This document shows, piece after piece, positions 1 through 5,923 of a DNA stretch of 39,574 bases (within the stretch, counting starts at the first letter, position 1; every line of letters begins with the position of its first letter). The stretch is from an uncultured Paludibacter sp. (GTDB lineage Bacteria; Bacteroidota; Bacteroidia; Bacteroidales; Paludibacteraceae), in contig CALCBD010000036.1 in the NCBI GenBank assembly GCA_937897985.1, forward strand, positions 1 to 39,574, given 5' to 3'. Below the pieces are notes generated by a model. The model saw nothing but the letters and a program-made list of their open reading frames with translations, searched no databases and was not told the DNA's origin. The position numbers and the translations under genes are program-made.

Positions 1-299
1 GCAGCATTTAGTAATGCAAGATAATATGGTCGTTCCAAATTTTTCATTAAACCATCTAAGAACAATGCAGGAGGCAATATCCCTTTGGATAAATATTGAG
101 GAGGAATAATCAGAAAATAACGTTTATAAATAGAAATAATTCTTCCTTTAGCTGTTAATCTACTTAAAGCACTCCTTGCAGCGGTTTCAGTATAAGCAGG
201 TAGATCCCGAGCAAGTAAATCCAATGAAAAAGCATATCTTCCCCGTGATTGAAGATTTTCTATCCATTGACTTAACGTGATTTCTTCTTGCTTGCTCAT
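1..299 (-). CDS. AbiEi-type antitoxin / transcriptional regulator, 5' part only
   Basis: The first 99 codons of a gene on the minus strand are present; the rest lies beyond base 1. The ATG is at 299 and the protein starts MSKQEEITLSQWIENLQSRG. It continues with a winged-helix-like stretch around ARSALSRLTAKGRIISIYKR, then a PPQYLSKGILPP segment. This pattern matches the N-terminal domain of AbiEi-like proteins, the antitoxin and autorepressor half of type IV AbiE toxin-antitoxin systems. The partner, an AbiEii nucleotidyltransferase toxin, would be expected just left of the window and cannot be seen. Such pairs are common in genomic islands, which fits the neighbouring primase, HTH and RteC genes. 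Family assignment is from remembered sequence pattern; a stand-alone AbiEi-like regulator is also possible. Confidence 0.7.
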   Translation of the reverse strand, partial: MSKQEEITLSQWIENLQSRGRYAFSLDLLARDLPAYTETAARSALSRLTAKGRIISIYKRYFLIIPPQYLSKGILPPALFLDGLMKNLERPYYLALLNA

Positions 300-469
300 T
301 GAAGTAATTTTTCGCCAAATATACCGTTTTTCGGTATATACTGCAATAAATTCCTCTGATTTTTTGATATTTCTGTAAAGAAATTTCAAATTGTTGTCAT
401 AAACAAAGCAAATGTCCACTACTTTTCATTATAACGGACAAAATTTATCCACTCTGAGTTGAGTAATTT

Positions 470-485
470 GCAATTCGCGAATTGC
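470..485. promoter_or_regulatory. Perfect 16-base palindrome
   Basis: GCAATTCGCGAATTGC is its own reverse complement and is followed at once by a further GAATTG half-site, so the CAATTCG/CGAATTG unit occurs nearly three times. It lies about 170 bases upstream of the AbiEi-like start. It could be an operator for a dimeric regulator or part of an origin; there is no direct evidence for either. Confidence 0.4.
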
Positions 486-552
486 GAATTGTCTCTTTTT
501 ATTTAGTTTAATGAATTACAAATCACTCACTAAGCTTCAGAATAAGCTATAA

Positions 553-570
553 TGAATGATATATCATTCA
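553..570. promoter_or_regulatory. Perfect 18-base palindrome
   Basis: TGAATGATATATCATTCA is perfectly self-complementary. It sits between the 470-485 palindrome and the GC-rich hairpin cluster. It is AT-rich and not followed by a T-run, so a binding site or cruciform is more likely than a terminator. Confidence 0.4.
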
Positions 571-588
571 AAAAAAAATATGATTGTT

Positions 589-680
589 CAACCCCGTCCG
601 GGGTTGGGGTATGAAGAGGGCTTGCATCCCCCGGTTGCGTAAACTTACCGGGGGTTATTCACATTTAACCCCTTCGGGGT
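589..680. repeat. Cluster of three GC-rich hairpins, REP-like
   Basis: Three inverted repeats follow each other. CAACCCCG/CGGGGTTG at 589-596 and 599-606 has a 2-base loop. CCCCCGGT/ACCGGGGG at 628-635 and 647-654 comes next. ACCCC/GGGGT at 668-672 and 676-680 has a TTC loop. The C/G runs contrast sharply with the AT-rich surroundings. Such 'ccccttcgggg' palindromes are frequent dispersed elements in Bacteroidota genomes and resemble REP sequences mobilised by RAYT transposases. They lie just past the 3' end of the leftward primase gene and may also end its transcript. Confidence 0.55.
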
Positions 681-715
681 AAGCAGCGAGCAGGAAACCG
701 CAAGCGACAAGAAAT

Positions 716-2824
716 TTACCCATGGCCAATGATAAAATAATTCGTTTTGCCGGGGTCTTTCAGGATAATGTCTTTTTCGCGCATGAATTTGATATAGCCT
801 TTGGCAGTGCGTTCTTTGACGTCGAGGTATTCCTGGAGTTTGTCGGTAAGTTCCTGATAGGTGAAATACTTCTTTTGACTGAAAAGGGTTTTGGCTGCGG
901 AGGTGAGTTCGTTTTCCTTGCGTTTTTCTTTTTCTTCTTTGGTTTTTTCTCCCAGATAGACATGCATTTCTTCCTTCTTATCCCAGGCAAACTGAATAAG
1001 TGGAACATCCAACGGACTACCGTCACGGACCTTCAATACTTTTACTACGGACACTCCGGGTTCGTCGTCTTTTTCAATGGAAAGAATACCGGCGGATTTC
1101 CGTTGAAGTTCGGAGCCCAAATGACCGCGAAGTTTTAACCCGTTCGGGATAAAGTGTAGCACGCAGACAATGCAGGTTTGGTATATGCCGGCCAGTCGGT
1201 AGAGCTCGTCAACAATGCGAATGCTTTCGGATTCATCGTTGGCGGAGTGAATGAGGTCGGCAATTCCGTCAATAATCACCAAATGGATTCCTCCAAACTC
1301 ATAATAGAACTTATCCATGCTGTGAACGATTGCCTGCAGGCGTTCTTTACGAGACATGCCTGTAAGGCAATAGGCCCGGAAGTTTTTCGGGAATTGGTTT
1401 TGTTTAGCTCGTTTGAGTCCGGTGAGGGTGTTTTTGTAGAGCTGGAGTTCGGATTGTTCGGTATCGTAGAGTAATACAGCTCTGTTTTGACGATTGGGTT
1501 TGATACGAGTACCGAGTGTGTCTATATCATTATCGTCGTTGTTCAGGGTACCTGCAACAAGGGCACAAATGTAATTGCTTTTGCCTGTCCCCTCTCCTCC
1601 TGTGAGGCAACATAAATTTCCCTGTGTTCCGAGGGGAACGTTGTTTATTGAAATAATCATTTCGGCTAATATGGGTGGTTTGGAAAAATCGATTTCACAT
1701 GATTTGAGTACAGCCATAGTTTCGGCGTACAGGGTGTCGAGAAACTGAAGGAAGAGTTTTTGAAAGTCTTCGCGGATATTTCCGAGTTTGAAGAAGTCGG
1801 AAATATCTTTTTCGTCTTTTGTCCCTTTCAGGGGGAGAATCATTCGTTTTACTCCAAGGGCTGACAGCTGCTGTTCGTGTTTGGCAGAAGCTTCGAGACC
1901 GGTTTTGTCGCAGTCGTAGAGAAGCACAATATGCTTGAAACGATAAGTGAGTTTCCGTATCAAAGCCTGAGGAATGTTGGATGTTTCGCTGTTGAAGCAA
2001 ATGGCTGAATAACCTTTTGCCACCAGGCTCAACACATCTTTTTCACCTCCGGTGATAAAGAGGATATTTCCTTTGGGTGGTAACTGTTCCAGTCCGAAAC
2101 AATATTTATCGGGCATATCGCCGGCGTATTGAAACCGAATGGTTGAAAATGGCCGGTATAATTTCAAATAGCGTTTTGACTGATAGGCAAAAATAGGCTC
2201 CTGATCATTCGAGATTTGTTTATATGGTTTTCCTTCGTTCGTTTCGGATGAAAACTCCTGAAGAGAAACAACCTGGTATTTATTGAGTGTGCTGATTGTT
2301 ATTCCAAACCGTTGCCAGTAATCCAGTTCTTTTTCAGAAAAGGATTTTGTTTTGAAGTTGTAGGGTTTTGGAGTTTTGGGAAGTTCTTCACCTGATTCTG
2401 ATAAAGTGGACTTTGAGGACACCGATGACAATGACCTCTCCCGACCTCTCTCCCCCTGCGGGTACTCTCTCCTTGAGGAGAGAGAAGCCGGCGAGTCTAT
2501 TGGCATTTCGTTGGATTCCAGTCCGAGACAAAGATCATGGTTGATTTTTTGGAGAATTTCAATGAATCCGAAGGCCTGTTGGCAGTCGAATCCATTGATT
2601 TTTCCCACGAAGTAAAAACAATCCCCGCTATAACTATCGTTTCCATAGTCCTTCATTTTGTATTGATCGCCAGACTTATCGAAATAGACATTGCATGAAG
2701 CCTTGGTGTCTTCATACAATGGATTGAGGAAATTTCGCCCTACACGGAATGGAAATGGCAAATAATGCTTGAATACATTCAGCCCTTTATTTGTCCGTGC
2801 GAGTATTTCTTCTTTGCTCAACAT
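716..2824 (-). CDS. TOPRIM/RecA-fold primase-helicase of a mobile element
   Basis: This 702-residue protein combines a primase-type N-terminus with a helicase-type C-terminus. Residues about 1-100 form a degenerate CHC2-like region, with MKDYGNDSYSGDCFYFVG but no clear zinc ligands. A TOPRIM domain follows, with FITGGEKDVLSL and the acidic LLYDCDKTGLEA motif. A RepA/DnaB-like ATPase comes next, with Walker A GGEGTGKS and Walker B HLVIIDGIADL. A short helical C-terminus resembles a winged helix. Such proteins serve replication of integrative or mobilizable elements and phages of Bacteroidota. The start MLSKEEIL lies inside the end of the upstream HTH gene (38-base overlap), which suggests translational coupling. 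Residues 110-131 are a low-complexity Ser/Arg/Glu stretch encoded by a REP-like palindrome, sitting between the CHC2-like and TOPRIM regions. Confidence 0.85.
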   Translation of the reverse strand: MLSKEEILARTNKGLNVFKHYLPFPFRVGRNFLNPLYEDTKASCNVYFDKSGDQYKMKDYGNDSYSGDCFYFVGKINGFDCQQAFGFIEILQKINHDLCLGLESNEMPIDSPASLSSRREYPQGERGRERSLSSVSSKSTLSESGEELPKTPKPYNFKTKSFSEKELDYWQRFGITISTLNKYQVVSLQEFSSETNEGKPYKQISNDQEPIFAYQSKRYLKLYRPFSTIRFQYAGDMPDKYCFGLEQLPPKGNILFITGGEKDVLSLVAKGYSAICFNSETSNIPQALIRKLTYRFKHIVLLYDCDKTGLEASAKHEQQLSALGVKRMILPLKGTKDEKDISDFFKLGNIREDFQKLFLQFLDTLYAETMAVLKSCEIDFSKPPILAEMIISINNVPLGTQGNLCCLTGGEGTGKSNYICALVAGTLNNDDNDIDTLGTRIKPNRQNRAVLLYDTEQSELQLYKNTLTGLKRAKQNQFPKNFRAYCLTGMSRKERLQAIVHSMDKFYYEFGGIHLVIIDGIADLIHSANDESESIRIVDELYRLAGIYQTCIVCVLHFIPNGLKLRGHLGSELQRKSAGILSIEKDDEPGVSVVKVLKVRDGSPLDVPLIQFAWDKKEEMHVYLGEKTKEEKEKRKENELTSAAKTLFSQKKYFTYQELTDKLQEYLDVKERTAKGYIKFMREKDIILKDPGKTNYFIIGHG
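2432..2497. repeat. REP-like palindromic insert inside the primase gene
   Basis: On the plus strand this segment has two Pu/Py-rich CTCTC-type stretches around a TGCGGG core, then a perfect hairpin CTCTCTCC-TTGA-GGAGAGAG (2465-2484). It resembles the dispersed CTCTCC...GGAGAG repeats common in Bacteroidota intergenic DNA. Here it keeps the primase frame open and encodes about 22 residues (SPASLSSRREYPQGERGRER) rich in Ser, Arg and Glu, unlike the flanking protein. It falls in an interdomain linker, where an insertion would be tolerated. Confidence 0.6.
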
Positions 2825-3143
2825 AGGTTTTGTGGCTTTGGATTAAGTTTTCGAGTGATTCCTGACTGCTGCGCACCAACCGGTCCTTGAGCATACGTTT
2901 TACCTCGGCAATGGTGTAATAGGTTTTGCCAGAAATGATTGAATAGGATATCAGTCCTTTTGTACGTAAGCGCTGAAGTGTGCGTTCGCTGATTTTCAGA
3001 AAAGTGCATACTTCGTAACTGTCCACCCAGGCTTCTTCTTCGTTTATTTCCTGCGGTTGATAGTTGACAACAAATTTAGCAATGGTATTGACTTTATCCA
3101 TTAAGTCTTTAAATGCCTGCGATTCGATAGTGATAACGTCCAT
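2787..3143 (-). CDS. Excisionase-like helix-turn-helix protein
   Basis: This is a 118-residue protein. A helix-rich N-terminus (about 1-35) precedes a MerR/excisionase-type winged HTH: residues from about 40 read WVDSYEVCTFLKISERTLQRL, then RTKGLISYSIISGKTYYTIAEVKRML. That is the usual 'HTH_17' layout of small DNA-binding proteins next to primase genes in Bacteroidota mobile elements, where some act as Xis-like excision or directionality factors. Its 3' end overlaps the primase start by 38 bases, so the two are almost certainly one transcript. The specific role (Xis, replication control or repressor) cannot be told from sequence. Confidence 0.75.
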   Translation of the reverse strand: MDVITIESQAFKDLMDKVNTIAKFVVNYQPQEINEEEAWVDSYEVCTFLKISERTLQRLRTKGLISYSIISGKTYYTIAEVKRMLKDRLVRSSQESLENLIQSHKTYVEQRRNTRTDK

Positions 3144-3164
3144 ATTTATTTTTTATATTTTCCG

Positions 3165-3704
3165 TTATACATTAGCGTATTCCAATGCCCTGGTAATCCA
3201 TCCCAAAAGATATTTCTTATTTACAGGACGTTTTTGAATTAAATCAACGTAATGAAATATCTTAGCAACTGTAAATGCAGGTTGAAAATACCCAAAATCC
3301 ATTGAGTTGAGTTTCTTTAGAGATTGAGCACCAATTATACCATCGGCTTTTACACCAACAATAAATTGAGTCAACTGTATGCTTTTTTTAATTCCAGCAT
3401 TTACAGCAAAATCAAATATTGAGTCAGCTGAAATTTGATTTTGAATTTGATCGGCTTGTAATGGCAACCAAAATTCATGTAGATAAAAAAGCTCAACCTG
3501 TTTTTGAAGTTCGACATTATTGTCAAGCATATGAGGGAAGCCAGACAACTTATTAAAGCTATCGATAATAGTCCATCCATTCCATTTGGGATGAAAAATA
3601 CGAGAAATGCCCTTATAGGTTTCTTTTCCCAAATCATCAGGGTCATTACTGTAAACCCCTTCGTGGGCAAGGGTTTTTTGAAGAGAAATACTAAATTCTG
3701 CCAT
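3165..3704 (-). CDS. GH108 N-acetylmuramidase with peptidoglycan-binding domain
   Basis: This 179-residue protein starts at ATG 3704 (MAEFSISLQK). An in-frame extension of nine residues upstream is less likely, because the family motif begins soon after MAEF. The N-terminal domain shows the GH108 lysozyme signature LAHEG-YSNDPDDLGKETYKG, with Glu15 (of HEG) as probable catalytic acid. A C-terminal PG-binding-3-like region follows (VKADGIIGAQSLKKLN). The enzyme should cleave the MurNAc-GlcNAc bond of peptidoglycan. No signal peptide is seen, as in phage-type endolysins, so export would need a holin or another route. It sits 21 bases upstream of the excisionase-like gene in the same orientation. 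In a conjugative context it could open the wall; a prophage remnant is the alternative. Confidence 0.82.
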   Translation of the reverse strand: MAEFSISLQKTLAHEGVYSNDPDDLGKETYKGISRIFHPKWNGWTIIDSFNKLSGFPHMLDNNVELQKQVELFYLHEFWLPLQADQIQNQISADSIFDFAVNAGIKKSIQLTQFIVGVKADGIIGAQSLKKLNSMDFGYFQPAFTVAKIFHYVDLIQKRPVNKKYLLGWITRALEYANV

Positions 3705-4008
3705 GCTATTTTTTTTAGAACTATGAATCAACGTGACTCGATAGTTATGTTTTAATGTATGGCAAAGTTGGTTGGTTTTCTCAGATAATATTCACAAGTT
3801 ATACCCAATGGGTAATAAAAAAAATTAATGAGAAACTATAGACTAAAATTAAATACGGAAAATTATCTCTCTTTATAAAAAACAATTAATCAGGCATAAA
3901 ACAAACGCAAACACTTAAGATATAAAAAACGTATAACAAAATAATTGAATAAAAAACACAAGTTACACCCCATGTGGAAATATTTAGTTGTTTTCTAATG
4001 GATATCAA
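3705..4008. promoter_or_regulatory. Upstream region of the GH108-xis-primase genes, with a 21-base direct repeat
   Basis: No gene is seen in these 304 bases. Two copies of CACAAGTTAYACCCMATGKG lie at 3793-3812 and 3957-3976, in the same orientation, with 17 of 20 bases identical and 164 bases apart. The first copy contains the dyad TACCC-AAT-GGGTA (3802-3814). The segment lies between the end of rteC and the start of the GH108 gene. In CTnDOT, RteC activates the excision operon from sites upstream of that operon, so these repeats are candidate RteC or activator sites. That link is inference. Confidence 0.45.
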
Positions 4009-4860
4009 TCAGTAATCTTCTTCCATTTTTCGGATTAGTGCTGCTTTGAGATTATCTATATATTTAGTAGGTACTGAACGACCTTTTATTTCTAAAAACG
4101 TTCGATAAATGTCTGTAAGCCGAACATTAAAAATTTGTTCAAAGAATGCAGTAAGTTCTTTTATTTCACATCGACCATTATTAATACTTCCAATAGAATA
4201 GAGTGCATAAATGAGTTCTATTAAAGCAGTCTTGCTATCAGTCCATTGATGTAAACTATTATTATTTATATTCCCAATCTGTTGACTCCATGAATATGTA
4301 GTATCTTTAATTGATAGCAATTCCAATTCTTTATTAAAATAAACTTCCAATCTGTCATTAGCTATAATCTGAGCTACCATATAATCATGACTTGTTGAGA
4401 AATCCGGATCAACATAAAACATAAGGCTATCCTGATATAAATGTATATCTTCTTTACCTCTTATAAAGTATTTGTCATCGAGGTATGAAGAATTCATCCG
4501 ATAGTACTGATAAAATTCAAGATGACTATTAAAGAAAAATGTTAGCTTTTCTAATTCGTATTGGATATAATTAATTTGTACATCAAAACTTCCCAATGGA
4601 CGACGACTTTCGATGTTGAAAATACTAACAAAATAAATTAGTTTGCTGAAAATGTCCGGTTTTATCTTCTTGAAAAATTGAATTTCCTCTTTTTCAGTTT
4701 TAAAAGTATAACTCAACACAAAAGATTTGAGTTTACAAAGAGCTACCCGAATACATGCAATTGACTTTTGAGCTTTATCAATTTGATTGATTTCCTCTAA
4801 TTCAATTATTAACAACTGTTTGTCTATATTACTGCTTAATTTATTGATAAAAGTCTCCAC
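4009..4860 (-). CDS. rteC: RteC family regulator of element excision
   Basis: This 283-residue protein matches the RteC family along its length. It shows FFKKIKPDIFSKLIYFVSIF, LEKLTFFFNSHLEFYQYYR, DDKYFIRG, a DPDFSTSHDYMVAQIIAND segment, then QWTDSKTALIELIYALYSIG and the C-terminal FNVRLTDIYRTFLEIKGR. RteC of CTnDOT is a DNA-binding activator that turns on excision genes. The apparent start is GTG at 4860; no in-frame ATG lies nearby. The start is 9 bases past the glucokinase stop, so it may be expressed from the PUL transcript. No RteA/RteB two-component pair is seen in the window, unlike in CTnDOT. The product is very likely an RteC; the inducing signal is unknown. Confidence 0.85.
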   Translation of the reverse strand: METFINKLSSNIDKQLLIIELEEINQIDKAQKSIACIRVALCKLKSFVLSYTFKTEKEEIQFFKKIKPDIFSKLIYFVSIFNIESRRPLGSFDVQINYIQYELEKLTFFFNSHLEFYQYYRMNSSYLDDKYFIRGKEDIHLYQDSLMFYVDPDFSTSHDYMVAQIIANDRLEVYFNKELELLSIKDTTYSWSQQIGNINNNSLHQWTDSKTALIELIYALYSIGSINNGRCEIKELTAFFEQIFNVRLTDIYRTFLEIKGRSVPTKYIDNLKAALIRKMEEDY

Positions 4861-4869
4861 AACTGCATT

Positions 4870-5841
4870 TTATTGTTCTTTCCACACTAATGCGCTAGCA
4901 CCCAGAATAGCCGCATCACCAAATTTTAAAAGAGAAGGATGTACTTTGACTTTATTTTTGAAGACCGGTAGCAAATGAGTTTCCATACTTGCAATGGTAG
5001 GGTTAATTATGAGATCACCAGCCGCGACAGGACCTCCAAAAAGGAAAATTGCTTCAGGACTAAAATGATGAACTGTATCCGCTAACGCCTGCCCCAACCA
5101 TTTACCAGTTGAATAAAAAACCTCCAATGCAATTTTATCACCTTTCATGGCAGCTTCACAAATATTTTTGGATTCCAATTCATTATACGAATAGCCTGCT
5201 AACATACTATCGGTATCATTATATTGTGCAAGTAACTCAAATGCAGTTCTTTTCATCCCTGTTGCAGAGCAATAAGCTTCAAGATGGCCCCTTACTCCAC
5301 AACCACATAAACGCCCATTTGGAATGAGCATGGTATGCCCACATTCGCCAGCAAAACCGTCGTGTCCATAAACAAGTTCACCATTCACTACGATACCACT
5401 TCCAACGCCAGTTCCGAGTGTATACATAACAAAATTCGCCATTTGTTTTGCACCCCCAAAGATCATTTCACCCATAGCGGCTGCATTAGCATCATTTGTT
5501 ATAGTGATCGTTTGAAAATCTGGAAGACTATTTTTCAACATGGAGACAAACGGTATCACTCCCTTAAAACTCAAATTAGGAGCGTGTTCAATTGTACCTG
5601 AATAATAATTTGCGTTTGGGGCTCCTATTCCAATACCAACAATTTCAATATTATGATTTTCTTGTTTCAATCTACTAATCAAATTCATAATACCCATACT
5701 CAACTCATTGACAAATTTTGAAACATCTCCATGCAAGGGAGTTGATATGCTTTCTTTCATTAAAACTGTTCCACTTTCATCAACAATACCAAAAACTGTA
5801 TTTGTTCCACCAATATCTACTCCAACCGAAACTTTTTTCAT
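4870..5841 (-). CDS. ROK family glucokinase
   Basis: From the ATG at 5841 (MKKVSVGVDIGGTNT) this is a 323-residue ROK protein. The N-terminal DIGGTNT is the phosphate-binding loop. GTGVGSGIVVNGELVYG and the following GHTML...LCGCGVRGHLEAYCS hold the His and Cys residues of the ROK zinc site. Glu-Ala-Tyr closes the ROK signature. No N-terminal HTH is present, so it is a kinase rather than a NagC-type repressor. It should phosphorylate the glucose released by the GH31, GH27 and GH66 enzymes in the cytoplasm. The start was chosen over an upstream in-frame ATG because that would add 22 residues ahead of the fold and would start inside a hairpin (5870-5905). The last gene of the operon before rteC. 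Confidence 0.88.
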   Translation of the reverse strand: MKKVSVGVDIGGTNTVFGIVDESGTVLMKESISTPLHGDVSKFVNELSMGIMNLISRLKQENHNIEIVGIGIGAPNANYYSGTIEHAPNLSFKGVIPFVSMLKNSLPDFQTITITNDANAAAMGEMIFGGAKQMANFVMYTLGTGVGSGIVVNGELVYGHDGFAGECGHTMLIPNGRLCGCGVRGHLEAYCSATGMKRTAFELLAQYNDTDSMLAGYSYNELESKNICEAAMKGDKIALEVFYSTGKWLGQALADTVHHFSPEAIFLFGGPVAAGDLIINPTIASMETHLLPVFKNKVKVHPSLLKFGDAAILGASALVWKEQ

Positions 5842-5869
5842 ATTAATTTTTATTTCAATACAAATTAAA

Positions 5870-5905
5870 GCCCTGTAGCCAAATTCATTTATTCTGCTAC
5901 AGGGC
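5870..5905 (-). terminator. Hairpin between six-hairpin glycosidase and glucokinase genes
   Basis: GCCCTGTAGC (5870-5879) and GCTACAGGGC (5896-5905) form a perfect 10-bp stem. In the minus-strand transcript the stem is followed by TTTAATTTG, a weak U-rich tail. It sits 18 bases past the glycosidase stop and 28 bases before the glucokinase ATG. It looks like a partial terminator or a stability element that would lower expression of glucokinase and rteC relative to the enzymes. Confidence 0.65.
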
Positions 5906-5923
5906 AATTAACTTAACAACAAA

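Larger units (their letters stand above)
300..715. other. 416-base non-coding gap, palindrome-rich
   Basis: No convincing gene is seen between the antitoxin start (299) and the primase stop (716). The gap holds two perfect palindromes (470-485, 553-570) and a run of three GC-rich hairpins (589-680), each listed separately. The left half is AT-rich and contains the upstream region of the antitoxin gene. The dense dyad symmetry next to a replication primase would fit an origin or element junction, but nothing in it proves that role. Confidence 0.5.

Noticed and set aside
722..1138. 138-codon plus-strand frame with hydrophobic product
   Set aside because: It is the antisense shadow of the primase gene, whose domains are clearly recognised on the minus strand.
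4870..5841. ROK protein as a NagC/XylR-type repressor
   Set aside because: It starts directly with the kinase phosphate loop and has no N-terminal DNA-binding domain.
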